From NCBI RefSeq assembly GCF_008086045.1, contig NZ_VSEY01000018.1:177640-241639 (forward strand): DNA of 64,000 nt. The letters are read 5' to 3'. Below, in pieces: positions 16,402 to 23,511 of the stretch. Source of the stretch: Nonomuraea sp. PA05. GTDB lineage: Bacteria > Actinomycetota > Actinomycetes > Streptosporangiales > Streptosporangiaceae. A program made the translations under genes and the position numbers. The notes under the pieces are model-generated. The model saw only the letters and a list, made by a program, of their open reading frames with translations. It was not told the DNA's origin and searched no databases. Numbering within the stretch: the stretch's first letter is position 1; each line of letters begins with the position of its first letter.

Positions 16402-18870
16402 ATGATGCGGAATCGGGGACGGCCCGTCGCGGCCCTCGTCTCATCCCTGGCGCTCGTCTGGTCGTTCCTCGCACTCCCCGCCGCCGCCCAGGCGGCGCCG
16501 CCGCCCCCCACGCTCGCGGCCACCCCGCCCATGGGCTTCAACAACTGGAACGCGTTCGGCTGCGACGTCAACGAGCGGCTGATCAAGGAGACGGCCGACG
16601 TCCTGGTCTCCAGCGGCCTCAAGGACGCCGGCTACCGGTACGTCAACATCGACGACTGCTGGTCGCTGCGGGAGCGCGGCCCCGACGGGCGGCTGGTGCC
16701 GGACCCGGCGAAGTTCCCCGGCGGCATCGAGGGCGTGGCGGACTACGTCCACGACAAGGGACTCAAGCTCGGCATCTACGGCGACGCGGGCACCAAGACC
16801 TGCGCCGGCTACCCGGGCAGCCTCGGACACGAGGAGCTCGACGCCCGGACCTGGGCGGACTGGGGCGTCGACTACCTGAAGTACGACAACTGCAACAACC
16901 AGTCGGACGGGTCGCAGGAGGACTACATCCGGCGCTACACCGCCATGCGCCAGGCCCTCGACAAGACCGGCCGGGTGATCGTGTACTCCATCTGCGAGTG
17001 GGGCACCTCGCAGCCGTGGACGTGGGCCAAGGGCATCGGCCACCTGTGGCGTACGACGGGCGACATCAGCGACAACTGGGCCAGCCTCCGCTCGATCATC
17101 CGGCAGAACGCGCCGCTGGCCCCGTACGCCGGGCCTGGCCACTGGAACGACCCCGACATGATGGAGATCGGGAACGGCGGCATGACGGCCACCGAGTACC
17201 GCACCCACATGAGCATGTGGGCCATGATGGCCGCCCCGCTGATCATCGGCACCGACCTGCGCACGGCCTCCGCCGAGACGCTGTCCATCCTCGGCAACCG
17301 GGCGCTCATCGCCATCGACCAGGACCGGCTCGGCGTGCAGGGCGCGGTCGTCTCGGACGAGAACGGGCTCATGGTGCTCGACAAGCCCCTCGCGAACGGC
17401 GACCGGGCCATCGCCCTGTACAACTCCACCGACACGCTGGCCACCGTGAGCGTCGCGACGGCCGGGACCGGGTTGCGGCCGGCGGGCGCGTACCGGCTGA
17501 CGGACGTGTGGAGCGGGGCCGAGACGCAGGTGAAGTCCACGATCTCGGCGGGCGTGCCCGCTCACGGAACCGTCGTGTACCGCGTACGTCCACTGCGCGA
17601 CCCCGCCCACGTGGCGCCCGCGGTCGCGGTCGGCGCCGAGCTGGGCACCGTCGTTCCGGGCCCCACCGGCGGGGGGACGCTGACGACCACCGTGACCAAC
17701 CGCGGCGTCGGCACCATCCGCGACCTGTCGGTCGCGGCGCACGTACCGGAAGGCTGGACCGCCGCCCCCCTCAGCTCTGCCGAACGCGCCCGGCTCGCCA
17801 CGGACACGACGCTGCGGACGACCTGGCGGCTCAACGTCCCGGCAGGCACCCCCGCCGGCCACTACCCGGTCGACATCACCGCCTCCTACCGATGGGGCCC
17901 CCGCCACCGCCCCGCCACCACCTCCAGCCAGATCATCGCCACGGTCGTGACCGCCCCCGAGGACGGACGCCGCCACCTGAGCACGATCTCCCCCGTCACC
18001 TCCGCCAACGCCACCGGCCCCGTGGAGGCCGACCAGAGCAACGGCGGCGCGCTGGAGAACGACGGCAACCTCATCACCATCGCCGGCCACGTGTACCAGC
18101 GCGGCCTGGGCACCACGACCGGCAGCGAGCTGCGCTACTACCTCGGCGGCCGATGCTCGCGCCTGGTCACCGACGTGGGCCTGGACGACGAGGCGCAGGG
18201 CGGCCCGGCCACGTTCACCGTGTACGCCGACGACACCGCCGCCGCCACCAGCGGCCCCGTCGCCGCAGGTGAGGCCCCGAAGCCCCTCACCGCCGACCTG
18301 ACCGGCGCCGCGTGGCTGCGCCTGGTGGCGGAGTCCCCGACATCCGGAACCCACACCGACTGGGCGAAACCCGTGCTGACCTGCGGCGACGTCCCGGACG
18401 ACAGCCCGATCCTGCCGCAGTCGCAGACCCTCTTCTCCTTCGAATCCGGCACCGAGGGCTTCACCATCGCCAACCCGGGCGACGGCGGCACCGTTACACA
18501 ATCCCCCTCCTTCCACACCGAGGGTGCGAACGGCCTCGCGGTGTCCACCCCGGTCGCCGGGAACTGGTTCGGCAGGACGCTGGCCGCGCCGGTGGACCTG
18601 TCCGGCAGGACGATGCTCAAGTTCGACCTCAAGGCGGGGGACGTCGGCACCGTCGGGGAGATCGCCGTCCAGGTCGGAGAGTCGTTCACCTGGTGCCAGG
18701 GCGGGCTGTGGACCTGGACCAACCCGCACTCCAGCAGGACCGTCACCGAGCGGTTCGACCAGATCAGCTGTCCGGTGGGGGTGACGCTCGATCGGAGTGA
18801 CATCCGGGCGGTGTGGGTGTTCCTGAACACCGGAGGCGAGGTGCTGATCGACGACATCAGGGCCGAATGA
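16402..18870 (+). CDS. secreted GH27 alpha-galactosidase-like enzyme with NEW3, NPCBM and C-terminal jelly-roll modules
   Basis: An 822-residue exported glycosidase. After a Sec signal (about 1-31) the GH27 barrel runs to about residue 400: T-P-P-M-G-F-N-N-W-N-A-F, the nucleophile in Y-L-K-Y-D162-N-C-N and the likely acid/base in W-R-T-T-G-D221-I. Then come an NPCBM-associated NEW3-type domain (about 405-510), an NPCBM carbohydrate-binding domain (about 520-665) and a C-terminal jelly-roll module starting at F-S-F-E-S-G-T. GH27 enzymes release terminal alpha-galactose (or beta-L-arabinopyranose) from plant polysaccharides. GGAGG lies 3 nt before ATG 16402 and 6 nt before ATG 16405, so the second ATG may be the real start. 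Confidence 0.9.
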   Translation: MMRNRGRPVAALVSSLALVWSFLALPAAAQAAPPPPTLAATPPMGFNNWNAFGCDVNERLIKETADVLVSSGLKDAGYRYVNIDDCWSLRERGPDGRLVPDPAKFPGGIEGVADYVHDKGLKLGIYGDAGTKTCAGYPGSLGHEELDARTWADWGVDYLKYDNCNNQSDGSQEDYIRRYTAMRQALDKTGRVIVYSICEWGTSQPWTWAKGIGHLWRTTGDISDNWASLRSIIRQNAPLAPYAGPGHWNDPDMMEIGNGGMTATEYRTHMSMWAMMAAPLIIGTDLRTASAETLSILGNRALIAIDQDRLGVQGAVVSDENGLMVLDKPLANGDRAIALYNSTDTLATVSVATAGTGLRPAGAYRLTDVWSGAETQVKSTISAGVPAHGTVVYRVRPLRDPAHVAPAVAVGAELGTVVPGPTGGGTLTTTVTNRGVGTIRDLSVAAHVPEGWTAAPLSSAERARLATDTTLRTTWRLNVPAGTPAGHYPVDITASYRWGPRHRPATTSSQIIATVVTAPEDGRRHLSTISPVTSANATGPVEADQSNGGALENDGNLITIAGHVYQRGLGTTTGSELRYYLGGRCSRLVTDVGLDDEAQGGPATFTVYADDTAAATSGPVAAGEAPKPLTADLTGAAWLRLVAESPTSGTHTDWAKPVLTCGDVPDDSPILPQSQTLFSFESGTEGFTIANPGDGGTVTQSPSFHTEGANGLAVSTPVAGNWFGRTLAAPVDLSGRTMLKFDLKAGDVGTVGEIAVQVGESFTWCQGGLWTWTNPHSSRTVTERFDQISCPVGVTLDRSDIRAVWVFLNTGGEVLIDDIRAE

Positions 18871-18999
18871 ACGCGCCGGGGCCCGCCATGCTCGTCCTGG
18901 TGACTCATGGTCCACGTCCCAGTCGCCTTTGGTAACCTCCATTGGTCTTGGTGCCGTGCGGCAGGGGGCCGCGCGGCGGCCGACCGAAGCAGAGGTGGG

Positions 19000-19911
19000 A
19001 TGGCGCAGTCGCCCGGATCGCAGGACGAGAACACGGGGGCGCGGCGTGGCCGCCGCCCCGTCCGGCCCGACCCGGGCTCCGGCCCCGTCGCGCTCTTCGC
19101 CCACCGCCTCTGGGAGCTCAAGGAGCAGGCGGGCGATCCGTCCTTCGCCGACATGGCCTCCCGCCTCGGAGCCGCCGCTTCCAAGTCCTCCCTCGCCGCC
19201 GCGGCCCGGGGCACCACGATGCCGAGCTGGGAGACGACCTGGGAGTTCGTCCGCGTGCTGGCCGTCCATCGGCTGGGCAGGAACGAGGACGAGGTCAGAC
19301 GCGAATGGCGGACGTACTGGGAGGAAGCATCCCGCCCTGCGAACGGCCCCCGCCACACCATCACCGACGAGGCACCCACCTCGGACGAACCCCCTGCCTC
19401 CGACGACCCACCACCGGGCCCCCGGCCCACCGGCAAGAGGCCCCGATCGGGCCGGCGGCACGCGGTCCTGGCCGCGATCTGCGGCGTGGTCGGCGCGGGC
19501 GCCATCCTGATCGGCTGGGTCCTCCCCCACATCGTGGACGACGCGGAAGGCACCCCGACCCCGCCGGCCACCCCGTTCGACGACTCGGTCTTCGAGAAGG
19601 ACGTCACCTACCCGGACGGCACCGTCGTGCAGTCGGGCACGTCCTTCGACAAGACCTGGCGCATCCGCAACTCGGGGAACATCCCCTGGCAGGACCGCTA
19701 CCTCACCCGCATGAACGACACCCCGTGCAAGGCGCCCAAGCGCGTCGCGATCGGCCCTGTCCTGCCGGGCGAGTCGGTCGACATCACCGTACGCGTCCGC
19801 GCCGCCGACTCCCCGGGCCGCTGCAAGATCTTCTGGAAGATGACCGACGAACACGGCGCCCCGCTCCTGGCCGCCAAGAAACCCATATTCCTGGACGTCA
19901 GCGTCACCTGA
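19000..19911 (+). CDS. membrane protein with HTH-like N-terminus and extracytoplasmic NBR1-like Ig domain
   Basis: A 303-residue protein. Residues about 28-100 form a helix-rich segment resembling actinobacterial XRE-type HTH domains (F-A-H-R-L-W-E-L-K-E-Q-A-G then S-F-A-D-M-A-S-R-L-G). A Pro/Asp-rich linker and a single transmembrane helix (about 150-172) follow. The C-terminal domain (about 200-303) has the NBR1-type Ig signature: G-T-S-F-D-K-T-W-R-I-R-N-S-G, P-W, then G-P-V-L-P-G-E-S-V-D-I. I start it at ATG 19000 with AGAGGTGG upstream rather than at 18907. The layout suggests a membrane-anchored sensor or scaffold with the Ig domain outside. Confidence 0.75.
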   Translation: MAQSPGSQDENTGARRGRRPVRPDPGSGPVALFAHRLWELKEQAGDPSFADMASRLGAAASKSSLAAAARGTTMPSWETTWEFVRVLAVHRLGRNEDEVRREWRTYWEEASRPANGPRHTITDEAPTSDEPPASDDPPPGPRPTGKRPRSGRRHAVLAAICGVVGAGAILIGWVLPHIVDDAEGTPTPPATPFDDSVFEKDVTYPDGTVVQSGTSFDKTWRIRNSGNIPWQDRYLTRMNDTPCKAPKRVAIGPVLPGESVDITVRVRAADSPGRCKIFWKMTDEHGAPLLAAKKPIFLDVSVT

Positions 19912-20012
19912 CCCCCCGGCGCCACGGCGGTGCACCGTCACGACTGGGCGCCGACTCCCCTACGGCCCCACCTTGCCCACCTCCCTGGTCGTGCACTTCC
20001 CGGGTGACGCGT

Positions 20013-21650
20013 TCAACCGCCCATTTCCAGCCGTATCGTGGGCGACTCCTGAAGGATGATCACGACCCCTTGCTGGGGTCGCCAATCCTGGGCGACCAGG
20101 AAGTAGCCCTTGCTGGTGTGCAGGAGCAGGCGCAGGCCCGTGTAGCGGTAGCGGTAGTCGTCCTTGCCGGTGGAGCCGGGGAGGGTCGTCTCCTTGCCTG
20201 CCGCCAGGTTCAGGCGTTGGGTGCTGTAGACGCGTACCATCGCCAGGTTGTTCACCTGGAGGTTCTCGGCCAGGGAGACGCCCAGGACGGTGGCGTAGTT
20301 GCCTGCTCCGTAGAAGAGGGACACGCACACGATGAGCGCGGTGAACGCGTAACGCAGGGGCATGTTGGTGTGGGGGGATTGGCCGGGGATGGTGGAGCGG
20401 AGGTGGGTGCCGTACAGGGTGAGCAGGGCGCCTACGCCGATGCTGAAGGGGAAGATCAGGAACGCGGTCTCCAACAGGGGGCCGACGAAGCCCAGGGCCC
20501 AGAAGGTGACCGGTAGCACCAGCCATGCCCAGGACATGAAGCGCAAGGAGTACCGCACAAGCCGGTCCACGCTCCTGACCTGGCCACCCGCTCCTACGGC
20601 CACACCTTCCTCACCACCGACTTGCCTACCTGTTGTTCTGGCCGCGCCTTCCTCGCCACCGGCATGGGCGCCTGCGCCCCCGGCCTGTCCTGCCGCCTCG
20701 CCGAGCACCCGTCGACGGCGGAGGCCGGCCACCGCGCCCCGCTGATGGCCGGCGCGCTCTCGGTGCCGGGAATCTGCCGGATGCCCGCCGCTGGGGCAGT
20801 CTGCATCTCCCGCGTTCTTGGCGGGACCGCCCTCCTGTCCCGCGACTTCGCCTTCCTGGCCGGCGGTGCTGTCTTCCCGCCCCGTGGTGCCCAAGTCGCG
20901 CACGCGAGGAGCGAGGAAGTGGTCGAGTTGCAGCCACGCCAGCCCGCCGATGGCGATGAGCAGCAGCAGGGTCAACGCCTGGCGGACGCTCCGCAGCACG
21001 TAGTCCGTGGGCGACATGCCCAGGACGCTGTCGTCGATGCCCAGTTCCAGGGCCTGGATCTCGCTGCGCTGCCAGCCGAAGTAGACGAGCAGGCCGGTCA
21101 GTACGGTCACGTTGGCCAGCACGCCGATGGCCCAGCGCAGCAACGGGTGCCCGGCAGGACCGTCGCCCTCGCCCTCCTCCCCCGCCGGCGGCTCCTCCTC
21201 GCCCGCCATGGCGACCAACGGATCACGCTCGGGCAGCGGCCTGGCCCTCGGATACTCGGCGGCCGTCACGGGCATGGCGGCCGTTGCGGGGTGAGCGGCC
21301 GTTGCGGGGTGAGCGGCCGTTGCGGGGTGAGCGGCCGTCGCAGGCTGGGCGGCCATCGCGTCGTGGGCCGCCGTCGCAGGGTGGGCCGCCGTCGCAGGCT
21401 GGGCCGCCGTCGCATGCTGGGTGGGCGTCGCAGGCTGGGTGGGCGTCGCAGGCTGGGTGGGCGTCGCGGCGTGGGCGTCTGTTGAGAGGTGAGCGTCCGC
21501 TGAGGGCGCGGTGGCCGTTGGGGGGTCGGTGGCTGACCCTGGCACCCCGCGCCGGCCGTCGGCGGTGAGCGGCGGCGCATGCTCATCGCCCGTAGGCGGC
21601 CTCGGCGGGGCAGCCCTTCCCGCGATCTCCACGGTCGGCTCGTCGCTCAT
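20013..21650 (-). CDS. membrane protein with hexapeptide-repeat N-terminus, unknown function
   Basis: A 545-residue protein I do not recognise. Residues about 60-130 are a tandem hexapeptide array (A-T-P-T-Q-P, then A-T-A-A-H-P units). Two transmembrane helices follow (about 176-198, 226-246), then a Gly/Arg-rich linker (about 265-360) whose composition differs from both sides. Three more helices (about 368-390, 396-415, 425-450) and a soluble C-terminus complete it. The odd linker could be a real low-complexity loop or the product of two compensating frameshifts. The ATG at 21650 overlaps the stop of the lipoprotein gene (ATGA), so the two are co-translated. It is perhaps an envelope or stress-response component. 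Confidence 0.6.
   Translation of the reverse strand: MSDEPTVEIAGRAAPPRPPTGDEHAPPLTADGRRGVPGSATDPPTATAPSADAHLSTDAHAATPTQPATPTQPATPTQHATAAQPATAAHPATAAHDAMAAQPATAAHPATAAHPATAAHPATAAMPVTAAEYPRARPLPERDPLVAMAGEEEPPAGEEGEGDGPAGHPLLRWAIGVLANVTVLTGLLVYFGWQRSEIQALELGIDDSVLGMSPTDYVLRSVRQALTLLLLIAIGGLAWLQLDHFLAPRVRDLGTTGREDSTAGQEGEVAGQEGGPAKNAGDADCPSGGHPADSRHRERAGHQRGAVAGLRRRRVLGEAAGQAGGAGAHAGGEEGAARTTGRQVGGEEGVAVGAGGQVRSVDRLVRYSLRFMSWAWLVLPVTFWALGFVGPLLETAFLIFPFSIGVGALLTLYGTHLRSTIPGQSPHTNMPLRYAFTALIVCVSLFYGAGNYATVLGVSLAENLQVNNLAMVRVYSTQRLNLAAGKETTLPGSTGKDDYRYRYTGLRLLLHTSKGYFLVAQDWRPQQGVVIILQESPTIRLEMGG
21265..21480 (-). repeat. 18-bp tandem repeat coding for A-T-A-A-H-P units
   Basis: About eleven to twelve copies of an 18-bp unit, best seen as GCGGCCGTTGCGGGGTGA on the plus strand, encode hexapeptides within the membrane protein. 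The three copies nearest 21290 are almost identical, which suggests recent slippage or unequal exchange. Confidence 0.8.
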
Positions 21651-22504
21651 CCGGAGTCGGAGCCCGAAGAGGGGTCGGAGCCCTGCCCAGACCCCGTGCC
21701 AGTGGTGGACTCCGAGCTCTCACCGCTCCCCGACTCAGACGACGACCCGGAATCAGGCGAAGACTCCGATTCGGACGAAGACTCCGTGTCAGACGACGAC
21801 TCAGGATCCGGCGACGACTCAGAAGAGGACTCAGACGACGACTCGGGCGAAGCCTCGGCTGACGACTCAGGTGACGAGTCCGGCGACGTCTCCGGCGACG
21901 TCTCCGGCGACGAGTCGGGCTCCGGCGTGGAGGTGCGTGGAATGACCGGCGGACACGTGCCGAGCACCGACTTGGGCCGCCCGCGCACCACACTCCCCAC
22001 CGCCCGATCCAACGCGCAGATGAACCAGACGTTCTCCTCGTTCGCGTAGACCGCCCGCGCGTACGCGGCCTTGGCCGCCGCCCTGTCTCCCCGGCACAGG
22101 TGAACCCCGGCCTGGAACAGCGGCACGGTCTGCTGGGTCCGGAAGTTTCCCTGGGTCGAGTCGAGCAGGGCTTGGGCGTCGTCGCACCGGCCCTCCGACA
22201 ACGCCGCGTAGACATCCCCTTCGTTCACGTCCACCGAGGTCTCCCCCACCGGCAGCGTGAACTCGTACTGGGTCTTGCGCGTCGGTCCGGTGGAGGGGCG
22301 GGCCGGGTCTCCGCCGCCGCCCGCCACCTCGCCGTCGCCACCGCCCGCCACCTCGCCGTCGCCGCCAGAGGAGGAGGGCGAGGAGCCGCTGTCGGCGGCT
22401 GCTTCGCCGTCAGAAGAGGAGGCGGGGCCGTTGAGGGCGCCGCTGCCGCAGCCGGTCACCGCGAGGCACGACATGAGGGCGAGGGCGGCCGTCCAGGTCT
22501 TCAT
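21647..22504 (-). CDS. lipoprotein with Ser/Glu/Asp-rich repetitive tail
   Basis: A 285-residue predicted lipoprotein. ATG 22504 opens M-K-T-W-T-A-A-L-A-L-M-S followed by the lipobox L-A-V-T-G-C (Cys about 19). Upstream ATG 22531 would bury that signal. After a Ser/Gly-rich spacer the central domain (about 80-180) has paired Cys (G-R-C-D-D-A; H-L-C-R-G-D; F-I-C-A-L-D; G-T-C-P) and TPR-like spacing (A-K-A-A-Y-A-R-A-V-Y). The last ~85 residues are an acidic S-P-E-T/S-S-E-S repeat, as in cell-wall spacer regions. It is co-translated with the downstream membrane protein. Confidence 0.7.
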   Translation of the reverse strand: MKTWTAALALMSCLAVTGCGSGALNGPASSSDGEAAADSGSSPSSSGGDGEVAGGGDGEVAGGGGDPARPSTGPTRKTQYEFTLPVGETSVDVNEGDVYAALSEGRCDDAQALLDSTQGNFRTQQTVPLFQAGVHLCRGDRAAAKAAYARAVYANEENVWFICALDRAVGSVVRGRPKSVLGTCPPVIPRTSTPEPDSSPETSPETSPDSSPESSAEASPESSSESSSESSPDPESSSDTESSSESESSPDSGSSSESGSGESSESTTGTGSGQGSDPSSGSDSG

Positions 22505-22565
22505 GCCTGGTGACGTTAGGAGGGCGGCCACGGCAGGGCATGAGTATCCCCCTACTCAACCGGTC

Positions 22566-22811
22566 TCAGCGGTAGGCGGTGGCCTGGAGGGTGTAGAGGT
22601 CGGCGTAGACGAGCGCCGTGCCGAGGCCGCCGAGGGCCAGGGTGAGCATGACGTCCTGCTCGGCGCGCGCCACCGCGTCGTACATGCGCAGCAGGAAGCC
22701 GCGCATGGTGGACGCGCGGACCTCGGCCGCGGGGGTGCGCTCGGCCGGCAACCGGCCGATGATCCATTTGCGGCGCGGGCTGGCCATTCGCATCGCCTGG
22801 CCGGCGAGCAT
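22566..22811 (-). CDS. small hypothetical protein with C-terminal hydrophobic helix
   Basis: An 81-residue or shorter protein (alternative ATGs at 22793 and 22787; none has a strong Shine-Dalgarno). The N-terminus is basic (S-P-R-R-K-W-I-I-G-R-L-P), the middle amphipathic, and the C-terminus has a hydrophobic stretch (M-L-T-L-A-L-G-G-L-G-T-A-L-V-Y). It lies upstream of the lipoprotein gene on the same strand. No family recognised; the coding call rests on frame length and composition only. Confidence 0.45.
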   Translation of the reverse strand: MLAGQAMRMASPRRKWIIGRLPAERTPAAEVRASTMRGFLLRMYDAVARAEQDVMLTLALGGLGTALVYADLYTLQATAYR

Positions 22812-22940
22812 GCGAGCACTGACAGTTTCTGGAGGCCGGAAGCAGGGGCCATATCACGACGATAGGGGCAACTTGATACGTCTCCCGGGCGAGCGGGTGC
22901 GCATACCGTCACAACACCCCCAACTCCTGGAGGAGGCTCC

Positions 22941-23462
22941 GTGTCAAGACCTCTTCGCTTCATGCTCTCCGTCGTCCTGGGCCTGGCGTTCCTGCTCGTC
23001 ACCGCGCCCGCTCAGGCCACCGCACTGGTCACGGTGCTCAGGTACGACGCCAGCCGCGCCGCCGAGTTCAGCGCCACGATCGACCAGGCCGCCCAGGTCT
23101 GGAACTCCAACGTGGTGAACGTCCGGCTCATGCGCGGCACGCCCGCCCACTTCGTCGTGCTCGCCGACAACGGCTGGCCCCGCGCGCAACCGACCAGCCT
23201 CGGGCGGGGCACGATCTGGATGGGCCGGCAGGCCGTCAACCAGGGCTACTACCCGCTGCGGATCGCCACCCACGAGATCGGGCACATCCTGGGGCTGCCT
23301 GATCGGCGCACCGGGCGGTGCTCCGACCTGATGTCGGGCTCCAGCGCGCCGGTGAGCTGCAGGAACGCGGTACCCAGCGCCGCCGAGCGGGCTGAGGTCG
23401 ATCGGAACTTCTCCGGTGGCACGCCGCAGGTGGAGTTCGGGCGAGTGTACGAGGAACGGTAA
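22941..23462 (+). CDS. secreted snapalysin-type neutral metalloprotease (M7)
   Basis: A 173-residue exported zinc endopeptidase. GTG 22941 follows AGGAGG at 6 nt spacing. A Sec signal covers about residues 1-27 (T-A-P-A-Q-A/T). The metzincin-like zinc motif H111-E-I-G-H115-I-L-G-L-P-D121 and the Met-turn M-S-G at 131 identify family M7, small extracellular proteases of actinomycetes that use His, His and Asp as zinc ligands. Two Cys pairs are likely (Cys127, Cys140). There is no long propeptide. A divergent LysR gene often accompanies snapalysin genes but is not seen here. Confidence 0.9.
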   Translation: MSRPLRFMLSVVLGLAFLLVTAPAQATALVTVLRYDASRAAEFSATIDQAAQVWNSNVVNVRLMRGTPAHFVVLADNGWPRAQPTSLGRGTIWMGRQAVNQGYYPLRIATHEIGHILGLPDRRTGRCSDLMSGSSAPVSCRNAVPSAAERAEVDRNFSGGTPQVEFGRVYEER

Positions 23463-23511
23463 CGGGTCCCGGGAAGCGGAGCGGGCCGGCGCCACCGGCC
23501 CACTTCGCCTC

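Noticed and set aside
18867..18935. Mini-ORF of 22 codons overlapping the GH27 stop (ATGA)
   Set aside because: Too short to judge, no Shine-Dalgarno of its own and no feature in the product.
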